A DNA stretch of 64,000 bases from Tetrahymena thermophila SB210 (Eukaryota; Ciliophora; Oligohymenophorea; Hymenostomatida; Tetrahymenidae): contig NW_002475955.1 of the NCBI RefSeq assembly GCF_000189635.1, forward strand, positions 1 through 64,000. The letters are read 5' to 3'. The notes beneath the pieces were generated by a model. The model searched no databases and was not told the origin of the DNA. It was given only the letters and a program-made list of their open reading frames with translations. Position 1 is the first letter of the stretch, and the number at the start of each line of letters is the position of its first letter. A program made the position numbers and the translations under genes. Positions 50,588 through 63,784 of the stretch are shown here, piece after piece.

Positions 50588-53500
50588 TCATTTTAAAGGC
50601 TTCATAGATTCTTTATACTTAACATAAGGGCCGAATTCTGGCCTTTTATCATTCACCCTGTCTGCTTTTTATGCTGTTTTAAATTATTCTAAAGCTTTTT
50701 TTAAAATAGAAAGTAAAGTTTAATATTCATAACACTTCAAAATATTAAATTACTGTCTTTTATAGCACTTACTCCTGATGATAGGAGGCCTTTAGGTATT
50801 CTCTTATCTGGACATTAACCCTTAAGTTAAAGGATTGTTTCGCTTTCTTCTCTATGATAATTTTAAGAAATAAATAGATTTAGCTTAAATTAACATTATT
50901 CTTTGAATTAATATTACCTTAGTGTCTTTTAGAGTTTTACCATTTTAGAAACAAATTTTATTTTATTCCTTAATATTTAAGCTTCTATTTTAGATTAATA
51001 AAAAATTATTTTAATCTTTTAGTCAAATTAGAAGGAGTTATGAAGATAATTCTAAAATACACAAAATAAAAAAAAACAAATATAAATTAACAAAATAAAT
51101 AAATTACTTTCTGAGAGCTTATTTTAAGAGTCAGTACCAATACTTGTTTGAGAGCCTAAAACATTACTACCAGTCACCTTTAAGATTTATTTATGGTCAT
51201 TTTCATCGAGATCATCGTCATCAGAGAAATCTTCCCCACTTGGCTTAATTACATGATAAAGCATTTCAGAAATTTTTTCTGAGACAAATGGAATACTCCA
51301 AGTAAAAATATCCATGAAGTGTGGGAGCAAATAAGGATGTTATGTATAATTGTATTATTAAATATTTAAAGTGTTATTTTCAAACTTAATTACAGCACCT
51401 TTATTGTTATAAACATCGCAATAATTTGGAGCACTAAAAATTGTTATTACTACAGGAAATTCGCTTCCATTCCATCTATGCATCTTTTTGTTAATTTAAA
51501 AATTTTTTATGTTAATTTTAAATTTAATTAAATTATTGTCGTCAAGGTAAAAAGTAAGTTAACCTTTCATTCATTTTTTTATTTATCAATCAATTGTTTG
51601 TGAATATTTAAAAATTTGTCAATAAAGTTTAAGATATTTAAACGAATTTAAATATTTAAAATATTTTGATTAAATTTATGATGAATGCAAGCAAAGCTTC
51701 ATTTTACTTAAACTTTTGAATAATTTATGTTATTTAAATCTAATTTATGTTTTTTATCTTAGAAAATCGTAAATTAATAAAATGTGTTTGTTTTTTAAAT
51801 TTAATTAATTTATAATCAAGATAAAATGTTAACCATTCATTCATTTTTTTATTTATCAATCAATTGTGAATATTTAAAAAGTTTATTAATAAATTTTGAG
51901 ATATTTAAACGAATTTAAATATTTTTATTAAATTTATGATGAATGCAAGCAAAACTATTAAACTACTTCATTTTACTTAAATTTTTGAATAATTTATTTT
52001 ATTTAAATCTAATTTATGCTTTTTATCTTAGAAAATCATAAATTAATAAAATGTGTTTGTTTTTTAAATTTAATTAATTTGTTATCAAGGTAAAAGTAAA
52101 CCTTTCTTTCATTTTTTTATTTATCAATCAATTGTGAATATTTAAAAAGTTTATTAATAAAATTTGAGATATTAAATAAAATTTAAATATTTAAAATATT
52201 TTGATTAAATTTATGATGAATGCAAGCAAAGCTATTAAACTACTTCGTTTTACTTAAACTTTTAAATAATTTTTGTTATTTAAATCTAATGTATGCTTGT
52301 TTTCTTAGAAAATTGTAAATTAACAAATTATGTTTGTTTTGCTGATTCAATATTTTTTTTGTTCATTCAATTCAGTAAGTAAGTTAAAATTTTTTGCTAT
52401 ATTAATTACTTTATATCCATCTATTTAGGCTTCATGTGCTCTTATCACTGAAATTAACTAGTTATCATCTAAAAATTTACGGACTGCATCATTACCATAA
52501 AAATATGAACATCCTCTAACATCATTTACTCTATAAGGGGTTTCGCATAAACCGTCATCATTATCAACTGGGTCACTCCAGAGCAAATCGCAGAAAATTC
52601 CTTATCTTGGAGGCTCTTTAAATCTATCTACTCTCTTAATATCATCAAGCTATTAATTTTATAATATAATTGTTGTTTGCACTGTGGTTTTTGCTTATCT
52701 TAATAATTGATTACTGCTTTAAGTTCAGGAGAAATTCCACCATGAAGGGCTAAGAATTTGCCGTTTATAATACACGATAAAGGCATTAAGTCAAAGGAAT
52801 CCATTACAATTTCATATAATTCTTAATCAAATTTGTACTTACCTAAATTTATTAAAAGCAGTTTTATTTAATAAGGCTTCCTATATAAAATTAATGCTAT
52901 TTTTATTACATTCATCTCTAAAGTTAAAGAAGGTAGTCATCTATCTGCATTCATGATTACCTCTTAAGAAATAAACGGTTTCTGGGAAATTTATCTATTA
53001 AATATTTAAATATAAATTTTTTGAAAAAGCGCTAATAAGTTAGAAAGAAAGAATAAAAAAAGTATCTAACAAATCAATATTGCATTTCGAAGTAAGATAA
53101 ATAAACTATATACTTTTATTGAATAGAGTAGGATGAGGACTTCTATTGAGAATGATCCTCTATCAACAAAATCTCCTAAGAAGAGATATTTTGTATTTTC
53201 AGGACTTCCTCCAACTTCGAGAATTTTAAGAAGATCATAAAATTGCCTTAAATATACAAAAAAATAATAATTAAAATAATTTTCTTGCGATATTTCTTTG
53301 AATATAAATTGAAGCTATTTGCTAATAATTAATTATTTTTAGACTTTTTTATAGAAGCAATTTTACAATTAATCTTTTGCTATTCATTTCAGATGCTTTT
53401 AAGTTGTTGTAAAAAGGGATATTTTAAACATTTATTGATAAATTTAAGTCTAATCTTATTTATATTATTAAATAGAATGGCTTACCCATGAATATCTCCA

Positions 53501-54138
53501 ACGACTGTAAGGGGATCTTGCAAGACAATCAAGTTTGGTTCATTTTCTAATTTATAAATGAAAGTAAGAAAAACATTACAACGTTAATATGACATTTCAT
53601 TAAGTGAGTGAGTGATTGTTAGTAAAATAGAAATGGAGAAAAAACTCCTTTCAGTATACAAATCGTCACAACAAAGCAATTATATTAAAAAGAAATTCAT
53701 ACTTAATATTCTGTTGCAGTCATCAATTAACTTTATAAGATTTTCTTTACTTACTCTTCCTTCTTTCTACAAATGATCTCGAATCAGTTTCCAATCGGGC
53801 TTCCCATCTAAATTTTTAAAATGTTTAAATTTAGAAATATGGAAAAACAAAAAGTAAAATGTAAAAATTTGAGATTGAAATGTGGCTTAAAATCATATCT
53901 CAAAGACAATTTTTAATAAATTAGCGATGATTTCTGAAAACTTTATTTGATTTTCCTTTTTTAATGTTGAGAAATCAGATTCTAACTAATTAAAAATTGT
54001 TGGTAAAAGCGATTTAAAACCTAAGAATGAATTAATTCTACTTTTTCCCCACATCAACTCCTTGGAAAGAGGTCTATGAGGAGGAGGTTTAACATTCTTG
54101 ACTTTACGATCGTTCTATGGGTCATTTAATAATTCCAT
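50588..54138 (-). CDS. Calcineurin A, catalytic subunit of protein phosphatase 2B
   Basis: Eleven exons on the minus strand: 54138-54042, 53807-53703, 53546-53486, 53246-53114, 52994-52910, 52842-52715, 52649-52410, 51483-51108, 50994-50928, 50851-50754, 50694-50588; 498 residues, all phases consistent. PPP-family metal and catalytic motifs are all present: [15 protein letters not shown] (Phe for the usual Tyr), [27 protein letters not shown] and [13 protein letters not shown]. The calcineurin-specific parts follow: the B-subunit-binding helix region, then [14 protein letters not shown] at the calmodulin-binding position, [14 protein letters not shown], and a C-terminal autoinhibitory-like segment [11 protein letters not shown]. 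It dephosphorylates Ser/Thr under Ca/calmodulin control together with calcineurin B, which is not in this window. The intron between exons 7 and 8 (51484-52409) is 926 nt and internally repetitive. Confidence 0.95.
51541..52345. repeat. Three tandem copies of an about 265-bp unit inside a calcineurin intron
   Basis: Units start near 51541, 51814 and 52082. Each contains, in order, a TAACC/AAACC.TTC.TTCATTT word, TTTATTTATCAATCAATTGT, GAATATTTAAAAA, TTTATGATGAATGCAAGC, TACTTAAA.TTTT, ATTTAAATCTAAT.TATG, CTTAGAAAAT.GTAAATTAA, and a TTTGTTTTTTAAATTTAAT tail. Copies 1 and 2 are closest. Copy 3 has small deletions and a diverged end. Together they fill almost the whole intron. Confidence 0.9.
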
Positions 54139-56339
54139 TGCTTGAATACTTGATTTGTTTGATACTATAAATTAAATTAATTAATTAATAATTTTGAGCT
54201 TTATTATTTTTTTATTTATTTTTTATCTTTACTATTAAAGCTTTTACAAAATTAATAGCTGTGGCGCATGATAAATCATTCTGCATATATATGTATATAC
54301 ATATATGTGTTTATTTTACTTATTTATTTATTCGTAAAATTCCTTATTCGCTACATTCATTCATTCACTAAACAAGTTTAAATCAATTTTATTTTTAAAT
54401 AACTATTTCTCCTTAAATATATATTTTTAATTAAAATAACATATTTTATCAATTCTTTTCATAATTCAAGTTTTTTTTTACCTTTCGCTTTCACTAACTA
54501 TTTATTTTCAATTAATTGATCGTTTGATTTATTTTATAAATTGAGCAGTAGCTAATTAATTAATTAAGCATGTATATTTATTTATATTTAATTTTCACTG
54601 ATAACATTACTTCAGATAATTTTTAACTTTTCATTAAGTGTTTAAGCATTCTTTATAATATTTGACCTTTTATTACCAGCAAATTATCAAAGCAAAATTT
54701 ATGAGTTATTTGTACATAAAATCCTTAAAAAATAAAGCAAATATGAAATATTTCATAATAATATCACAGTTGCTATTAAATTTTTAATAAATCAACACAA
54801 CAGTAAATAAAATCATCTATAAACATGTTACAATTATTTGAGAAATATAAATAAAAAGCTTTGCCAATGTGGTTACTGAAAACAATTTCCTAATTATAAA
54901 TGTTGGAAGAACTTTTTCAAGTTGACAATATTTTCAAAAACGCAATATTAGAATCTTCTAATTAATTATTTCAATTTTATTAAATTTATCTTCGCATAAT
55001 TTAAATAAATATTTATTTATTTTACAATAGATAAAGAAATAACGAATGATTTAAATTTAGCTAAATTTAAATTTCTTTAATCAAAGTTAGAAGTTCTTGC
55101 TATTATTAAAGGGTCATCTTAAATAGAACTAAAAAAAAATAAAGAAGGTTTCTTATTATTTTCTAAAGTTTCTCAGAGGATTAAATTCATTTTTATTTAT
55201 TTGTTTTTTAAATTAAAAGGATTGAATTTATTTTTATTATTTATTTGTTTAATAAAAAGGTTTCAATTAATTTATTTGTTTGGCAAAAAAGTTTAAATTA
55301 AAATCGGAATACAAAAAATAATAAAATTAAGATTTTATAATTAAAAGTTTTAGTTTAATTATGAATTTAAAAATTTCATTTTATTTTTTACAAATTACTT
55401 GTTAAGAACAACAGACATAAATTATTTTACCAAATTAAAATGAAATTAAAAAGAATAGGTAATGTCAGAATAAAATTTAAGTTAAAATTACACCTTTATG
55501 ACTAAGTATATAAGTGTATTTCATATTGTATGCAGATAGATAACTTAAACTTAAAATAAAAATATTGTTTAATAAATTTAGAAAAGCAACAGCTAAAAGC
55601 GAAAAGTTAAATTTCAGTTCAACTATATTATAAAGAGTGTGAAATTTATTTACTTTAAAGTTAAAAAGGAGATATGAGGCTAAGAAAAGATGTAAATTAA
55701 ATATAATTGAGAATCAAAGATATTCAAATATTTTATTATTCATATTGAATGTCAGTCTTTGTTATTTAAAATTAGAGTTGTGCATAATAAAAATCTGAAG
55801 TGGTTAGTATTTAATTGGGATGAATAGATAGATTGTGTTATAAAAATAAATACTTGCCTTATATGTAGTAATATTATGTTATTATCTCAAGGGAAAACAA
55901 AGCATAATACTATTATTTTCTAACCTTAAAAACTAATTAGCAAAAGAGCAAGCAACAAAATAGCTTTAGAAAATATATACTATTATACTATACATTAATT
56001 AATTAAAACAAAACAAACGCGAACTTTATCAAACTCAACTTTCCATTTATTTTTGCGGTTGTTGCTTCCAAACAGCTTAACGCTTATAAAATATTTTTGG
56101 ACATATTGTTCCTATTAAGTAGGTAGCATAGATAGATTTTTATAGGAATAGATTCAAGCAGGTTTACAGATTTTAAAAACAAATTTGATCTTAAAATAGG
56201 ATACAAAGTTTGATAAAATATATTAATTAGCTAAAACACTATTGGTATTTAGGCTGTTCACAAACAATTATATTTGCTAATAAATAGGTTTTATTTAAGT
56301 ATTTATTTAGTTCTTTTGCTTATTTAGTTTATTGTCTGA
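54139..56339. other. Divergent intergenic region between calcineurin and TBC genes
   Basis: About 2.2 kb that should hold the promoters of both genes. A near-perfect palindrome, ATATATGTATATACATATAT, sits at about 54287-54306, some 150-170 bases upstream of the calcineurin ATG. No other element or gene was recognised. Confidence 0.6.
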
Positions 56340-59300
56340 ATGAGCTTTTAAATTCAGAGGATTACTGAGAAAAAGAAAACTCAATTCTCTAATGAAGATG
56401 GCAGTTCTCCACTATCTTAAATTGAAGATTAAGAAATCGATCAATAAGGATTGATTTTTGGTGATATTGTTAAAAATTATGAAAGAAATAAAAAAAAGAA
56501 GCCTACAATTTCATCGTTGCTGAAGTCAAGTCCGAAAAAGGTTAATCCTCCTGATATCATCAAACTTTCATTAGATAAGAAGAAATGCAGCTAATTGTTT
56601 GAAGAGGATAAACTTTTTGAATTCAGCTAAAGATCATTAAACCCAACTCAGTATAGAAATTACAAGAAAAAACAGTAGTAGAACGGATCTCCTACACCGA
56701 CTCCAAAAAAGCATAGTAACAAAGTAATGCCTGAGCCCATAAAGGTTCAAAATGGCAATAACAATAACGAAATGTCTGCTTCAGTCTAACCTTAGTAAAG
56801 GAATTCCAATCCTTAGGTGTTATCACCTTATGTGATCGCATCTATCATAAAGCTATAGCAGCAGTAAGAAACTCGTGTATCGTAATTGGATAAGTTGGGA
56901 TTAGATTAAGTATTATTTTAATTTATTACAAAATTTATTTAACAAACATTGATAATTGATATTCATCCATCAATCCATCCATTTATCTAAATTAAATTAT
57001 GAGTTTTTAAAGTATAAAAAAATGAATTTTCCTTTCTCATTTCAATTTTCAGCTACAAAAAAAAAACTATTTAGTTATTAACCACTCTTTTATATTTGTA
57101 AATACAGTTTCTCAGCTAAGCTATGCTAAATCAACATATAAATAGTTCTATAAAAAGAGATCTTAAGATAGCTCTAGAACGTAAGTTGATACACCCTCAC
57201 CACTACCGATAAGTATTTAATTATTTATTTATAAAATTACATTATTTAAAATTAATTTGGACAAATTAAAATAAAATACCAAAAAATAGTTATTTCTAGT
57301 AGGGACAAATGCATAAGTAATAATGCTGCAAAATAAAGGATATTATCAAGCCTTGCTCAAATAAAAAAGTCATTATCCTCTAAAATACTTTGATAAAATA
57401 AAGCTCGTAAATTTAAAAATAATTTGAAGAACTGATTTCATTTAATAAAATTATATAAAGGATGTTTGTAGAAGCTTTGGAAGTTTGCAAAGTGATCAAA
57501 AAGCTATTTATGAGAAATCTCTTGATAATATACTTTGTGCTATTGCAATTAGGAACCCATACATACACTATTGTTAAGGAATGAATTATATTGGAGTTTT
57601 TATTTTAAAATATATAACAGATGGTAATGAGGAAGAAGCTTTTTGGATATTTATTCAATTACTTGAGTCTTTTTTGTCGTTGGAAATGTACAACAACGAA
57701 GAATTTTTTGTTTATTACTTTAATATGCTTGAAGAATATCTTAAAATAGAGTTCTCAGATCTTTATGAAAAACTGAAGAAAAATCACGTTCAAAAGTTAT
57801 CCTTCCCATTCAGTGAATTATTCACTCTCTTCACTAATTAGATAAAACCTTAAGTAATTTATTTATTTATTTATTCATTCATTCATTTATGGCTAAAATT
57901 AAACAATTCTATCTTAAACAGATAACCATCTAAATATGGATAAATTTAATTCTACAAGGGTAAAGAGCACTCTTTAAGAGCGTTATAACATTTTTAAATA
58001 TATTTAAGACATAGCTGATTCAGGCAGATGACTCAGGTAAATTACATATTTAGTTTAATTAAAATAATGAAAGTAATTATAAATTTTAATTAGGTAGCAT
58101 TCACTAAATTATCGATTAAATAAAATAATATGACAATGAAATAGAATTTTAAAACGAATACGATAAGTGTTACATAAATAAAAGAGCTTTTATGATAGCA
58201 TTAAACACATATAGTGAAGTTTAAAGACTAGAAATTAATGGGAATAAAAAAAGTTAACTAGGTTTTAGCTAAATTAATGAATAATGCGATTTAAAGTCTC
58301 CAATTTGTATTCATGTTTAATAAACAATTAAGAATTTAAAAAGAAGCTTTTCTTATTTTATTTATAAAACTGCTAATAATATTCAAGTCACTGATTCAGA
58401 TTATTTTAGTGCTGCTAAATCATAGGCTGATTTTAATTATCATCACAATTAAGTAAGACGGAATCAATTGATTTTATAAAATTAAGGTTAATAAGATTAA
58501 CAAATGTAATAATAAATGGCTTAATAATAAGCTGTTAAATACATATAAGGGTAAGCAGATTTTGAATAATAAATAATCATAGATGATTTAGATGATTTAC
58601 TTGTAGGAAGATACTATCATATGTGCTAAGTTATTGATTATAGATAAAATAGTAGCATTTTAAGACCATCTCTATCACCTAAAAATAAAGAAAAATCTTA
58701 ATTTAGGTCTCCATAGTTTTTATCATTAAAAAAAGTAAATTTAATTGAAAGTGAAAGCTAAATCAATCTTCAATAAGAATCATCTTTAGATGTAGGTACA
58801 GATCCTTTTCCTGTATTTTAATAAACTTCATCTATAATTATTAATCCTCATAGAGAAAAAAGTAAAACACATTCAAGTGTATCCAATGGTGAACCCAATC
58901 AGTAATAACAGAGGAAGAAAGAATTCACTTTATATCATTAAAATTACATAAGTTATCATTAAAATGAGGATGAACTAGATGGTAATGAAGAAGAAGAGGA
59001 GGATAAAGATGGAGATTTTACTTATATGTTTAGCAAGAATTAGTAGTAAAAAGACTAAAGTCCCAAGAGAAGAAAAAGTATAACGCTACATGATGAAGGG
59101 TAAATTAAATAATCTTAGGTAGTTGAGCAAATCGATTAAAACATAAATGAATAGTTTAATTAGTATGAAACTGGGATAATATAATAAAACCAAGAATAAG
59201 ATTAGCCTGACAATTCACCTTTATAAGTTAGAGAGAGAAGTACTTTTATACTGCTAAAAAAAGATAAAAACGATAAATTTACTATTTAACTTCCTGCCTA

Positions 59301-59361
59301 TACTTAAAATTGCATCAAAGTTGTAAATAATGGAGTCGAATAAAAAATTTTGAAATACTGA
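56340..59361 (+). CDS. TBC-domain Rab GTPase-activating protein
   Basis: Six exons: 56340-56909, 57116-57212, 57300-57406, 57461-57853, 57922-58036, 58094-59361; 849 residues. The ATG directly follows an in-frame TGA. The first 220 residues are a Lys/Ser/Pro-rich linker. The TBC domain spans about residues 230-430. It has both catalytic fingers of the family: the arginine finger IKLDVCR (Arg about 262, pattern IxxDxxR) and the glutamine finger YCQGMN (Gln about 297, pattern YxQ). Other family features are LCAIAIRNPYIHYCQGMNYI, EEAFWIFIQLLES and the C-terminal helix WINLILQGQRALFKSVITFL. So GAP activity toward a Rab is expected. The last 400 residues are Gln/Ser/acidic low complexity with TAA/TAG-encoded Gln runs. 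The target Rab and membrane are unknown. Confidence 0.9.
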
Positions 59362-60807
59362 AGAAAAAAAAGAGAACAAATTAATAAAATAATATCAGAT
59401 AAATCAAATAATCTTAATTTTAAATAAATAACAAATAAACGAATTAATTCAATAAATAAATAAATCATTCAAAAAACCAATTTTCTAAGTTTTGTTTATA
59501 ATAAATTACTATATTAAGCCTAATTAAAATATGTATTTATATGATATCACATGTACTTTATATGTAAATATATTTAATTATTATGTATTTTATTTTTCTT
59601 TCCTTATCTAAAAAGAATATACTAAAAGTTTAGATAAAGATTTGAAGTTTCAGTATGTATATTTAAATGTATTAATAAGTCTGTCCTAAATAAAAACTTA
59701 TGAATTTAATTTTATTGAATTTGTAAGAAATTTTATTTATTCTAATAAAATTATTTATTACTTGTTAAACATAAAAAATATCATTCTGAAATATTTAAAA
59801 ACATAAATAAATTATAAAAATTCATAATTCTTTCAGCTTTTAAATTTAAATAAAGCTTTAAGTCGATAATTAAAAAGATAAATTAATTTTTTAATGGTAA
59901 ATCAATTTATTAAAAGATCAAATTTTGAATACATAGAAATTTTTTATTTTGAAGAAAACTCAGCTAAAATAAACTTACAAAAAATAAAATATTTTAATTT
60001 AGTACCTACTAATTAAAAAAAGTGTTTTAAAAAAAAATTTAACTTATTATAATTAATTATTAGAATATCGATTGTAAATTAATTTAGATAGTGCTTAACT
60101 AACCCAATAAGTAATCATAAACAAAGAAAATATTTATACTCTCTAATATTAAAAAGGTTTTATTAACGATTCTCACACTAATTACTATTAAAATAATTAT
60201 CATGATGAAAAATGAAATATTTATAGCCCTTTTAAAATAATAAATAAAAATTGAGTAGCTATCGATGATTTTAGAATATTAGAATAAAAAATAGATGATT
60301 TTAGAATATTAGAATAAAAAATAGATGATTTTAGAATATTAGAATAAAAAAGTTGATTTTAGAATATTAGAATAAAAAAGTTGATTTTAGAATATAATAT
60401 TATTTTAGAATATTATTTAATTTAGAATATCATATTATTTTAGAATATTATTTAATTTAGAATATCATATTATTTTAGAATATTATTTAATTTAGAATAT
60501 GAAAATAAAAAAGTATACTTTTACTATTGTCTATTTTAATTTATTCAAATTATTTTTTATTCTATAAGTAAGTTTATGTACTAAAAACATAAAAATTAGA
60601 TTACTTAAAGAGGGGAATAAGACAGCATTTTTTATTGACATTCAATTTTCTGCCACTATTGATTAAAAATCGTTTAATTAAGAGAAGAGAAAACAAAAGT
60701 TTGAGATAACTTATAAGTACTGTTTAAATTTTATGCTGAACTAAAATATTAATATTTTATTTATTTAATTAGATTTTTTAAAGTAAATTTTTTTTTTTCA
60801 ATTTAGA
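59362..60807. other. AT-rich spacer with a small satellite
   Basis: Between the TBC gene and the GTPase gene. Apart from the tandem repeat at about 60264-60500, no gene or RNA was recognised. Confidence 0.6.
60264..60500. repeat. Minisatellite built on TTTTAGAATATTA
   Basis: Two adjoining arrays. The first has five copies of a 28-30-base unit (GATTTTAGAATATTAGAATA plus AAAAAATAGAT or AAAAAAGTT). The second has about three copies of a 35-base unit (ATTATTTTAGAATATTATTT plus AATTTAGAATATCAT). Both share the core TTTTAGAATATTA, so the second probably arose from the first. Confidence 0.92.
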
Positions 60808-62994
60808 ATGGAATTATTTTTTTTTACAACAGTTCTAAGGTAAAACTTAGAAAATAATAACAGGGGTCCAGAATACGTTATTATTAAAAAAGATATTTAA
60901 AATTAATAAAAAAACCTATGTACTTTGCATTCTGATGGAGTTTTTGCTACCTTATAAATTGGAGATGGAAATTAGGCTCAGTAATTAGAAAACTCAGGGT
61001 TCCTTAAGTTCTTAGATGAAAACTCAGAATGTAAGATTAAACTAATTATGGCTATTGGCTCAACTGGAGTCGGTAAGTCTTTGATTATGAACTTTTTAAT
61101 ATAAGAATACTAAAATAAACAAGTTTGTACAGAGATATTTCCTATAGGAACATCAACTGATAGCTAAACAATAGGAATTAAATACTATTTCTTTAAAATT
61201 TAAAAAGAGTAAAAATTTGAAAAAGATGAAATTGTTGTCTTTTTTGATTGTGAAGGTTTTGATTATTCAAATGATAACATTTATCACCAGAATATGAGAA
61301 AGATGATTTGCTTAATCTCAAAATTATCTACTTGTCTGTTGTATGTACATAAAACCATTAGATTAGAAAAAGGATTTGAAAATATTTTAAAATTAATAAA
61401 TATCGGTGAAGAAAATTATACTCATAGTAATTTTGTTGAAATACTTAATAATTGGAATGGTTAAGACGTTGAAGATATAAAAAATAAATATTAATTTATA
61501 CAGAAAGTTTATAGATTAGAATAATTTAAGTATAATTAAAATAGAATAATAAAAGATAATGAGTTTAGAGAATTTTAATAAAAGATAAAAAATCTCAGCT
61601 ATTATTGTAAACTAGCTAAGTATACTACAACTTAAAAAACTTGCCAAAGCTTTAAAAGAAGTTAAACTTGCAAGAGCTTCAAAGAAATTTTAATAAGTTG
61701 CTTTTAAATAATTGAAGCGTAAATGAACACTTGTAGCATAGAAATATTCATTGAGCTAATTGACAAGTAATTATAACTCAAATAAGAATATTCTGAAATA
61801 ATGAAATTTATAAAATAAGATTTTTTAAGCGATTATTAAAATCGCTTTAAAAAGATTAATGACCGTGTTGGTAAAAGCTACATTTCTTAAACTATTTATG
61901 AGCTATTCAATATTTCTTTTCAAAGCTATTAATAGGGGTATGCTTAACAAAAATTTGAATATTATTATTAAAAGTGGTATAAAAGTTTTGAGGAGGCATT
62001 TAAAGAGATGCTTTAAAGAGGAACAAAACTAAATGATGAACAGTAAAATAAAATTATAAATTAATACCTCACATTAGATTCTATTAAACCTGATGAAATT
62101 CGATAATATGAAAAATATGTAGATAAAATTAAATTAGAAGGTGAAGTGGTTAGAAGCAAATTATTATTTTCTATATTATTTTTGGGTTCATCTGCAGGAG
62201 CATTAATGACGGCTGATTCTATGGTGGCTGCTGGAATAATTATGATGATAGGAGTTGGAACTTTAGCTTTAGTACTAAGTCTATTTACTCTTAGTGGTAT
62301 TGTTGGATTTGGAATTTTTTCTTATTTTAATCATAAAAATAAAATATGTTCTCATTCTCAAACTTTGACAGAATTATTATATAAGTCAATAACAAATGAT
62401 GAAATTGTTAAGAATTAAATTTAATAGAATTTCATTAAAATGTAATAACTTTTAAGAAAATAGATTTAAGGATTTGAGAAATATACATAGGAATTAGAAG
62501 CAAATGATAAAGATATTATTTGTTTTTTAATGTTTATAAATTTAATTTCGAAGCCCTTTGATGAAAATCAACTCAAAGATTTACAAAGTTACCAAAGTAG
62601 TAGTTCTTACTTAAAAGACTAACAAATTCTTTAAATAGCTTTCAAACAAGCTAAGCAGCTGAATCAAAACTAGCCTATTGACCTTTAAAGAATTTATTCC
62701 TCAAAAAAAATAAATATTGAAGACAAAGACATAGGAATATGCATGGGATTAAATTGCATTGAATTAAAAAACGAACTAAGGGAAAAATACAAAAATTAAT
62801 TTAGTGATATGCAAAATGATGAGCTTTATAAAGCTTTATTTGTGTTAAAAAATAGAAATTAAAATTTGCTCGTAAGCTTTGTTATTCACACATATTTTGA
62901 AGAGTACATCTAGTCTTATGAATTTGCAAAACTAGTCATGGAAAAAGATTTAATACAAAAAGCTTTAAATCTTTAGAGCAAAATATTTTAATGA
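60808..62994 (+). CDS. GBP/dynamin-like GTPase with a C-terminal membrane hairpin
   Basis: Single exon, ATG 60808 to TGA 62992-62994, 728 residues. The P-loop is AIGSTGVGKSLIMNFL (Lys about 90). Switch I is probably GTSTDSQTIGI. The G3 motif is FFDCEGFD (Asp about 147), where DCEG corresponds to the DxxG of guanylate-binding proteins and atlastins. A clear G4 (N/TKxD or RD) could not be found in the expected place after SKLSTCLLYVHKTIR. A long helical region follows, then a strongly hydrophobic, Gly-rich hairpin at about residues 452-507 (LLFSILFLGSSAGALMTADS … IVGFGIFSYF) and a helical C-terminal tail. The architecture suits a large GTPase that reshapes or tethers an internal membrane. The specific family is inferred from the G1 and G3 motifs and the hairpin. 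Confidence 0.85.
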
Positions 62995-63118
62995 TTTTAT
63001 TATATTTTTTTGTAAGAATATGTTTTCTATTTTTGTAATTTCCATCATTTATATTGGATTCAATATTTTGTTATTAAATGCAAATTAACAATTTAAAGCA
63101 AATCTTAATTAATTAGAA

Positions 63119-63477
63119 ATGAATTATTTTTTTAATTAAACAGCGTTTTATCAAAAATAATATAATTTTAATTCAGCATAACTTAATAAAGAAATTTTAG
63201 TCAATTTTAATGTTAATATTAAAAGATATGTTTAAACTCTCAAAATTAAGCAGGTTAGTTTGTTAGTTATTAAAATTTGTTATTTAATTAGTTATTTTTT
63301 TAGGTTAGCAATTTATGTTTTAAATTGAGATCAATACATTTTTCTTAAAAAAGAGCATACACATTCAGAAAATATTTTTAGAGAAAAGAAGATCATTTTA
63401 AAGCTATAAAGTGGATAAGTGAGTTTTTTGGAGTAAGAAAGAATTTAGTTATAAGATAGATGAATAAAAATATATGA
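63119..63477 (+). CDS. Doubtful small gene, possibly frameshifted
   Basis: Two exons, 63119-63253 and 63304-63477 (50-nt GT-AG intron), would give 102 residues (MNYFFNQTAFYQKQYNFNS … KWISEFFGVRKNLVIRQ). Composition is intermediate between coding and spacer. Right at the stop, another frame becomes protein-like (IYEVESRDFYFGAFRMILKM … KNKSEDLDLFCKQK, to about 63615), as if a one-base shift in the ATATAT run near 63470 had broken a longer gene. No family was recognised. Confidence 0.35.
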
Positions 63478-63784
63478 AGTAGAAAGTAGAGATTTTTATT
63501 TTGGCGCTTTTAGAATGATATTAAAAATGAGCAATTAAACTAAGAATGGTGTTAATTATTTCTTTATTAAAAATAAAAGTGAAGATCTTGATTTATTTTG
63601 CAAGTAAAAAAATCAATAAATTATATCTTATAATAATATTTTTCTATTGTTTAAAATCTAATTTTATTATTGCTACAAAAGATTTAAAAACAAAAACAAT
63701 TATTATTAGTAAGTTATTTAGTTAGTTAGTTACTAGGATTAAAAAAGCCAAGCAAATAAAGATAGAATTTAAGTTATTTTTTCA
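63478..63784. other. Spacer with a partly coding-like left half
   Basis: Bases up to about 63615 may belong to a frameshifted continuation of the small gene to the left. The rest (63616-63784) is AT-rich spacer. Confidence 0.4.
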
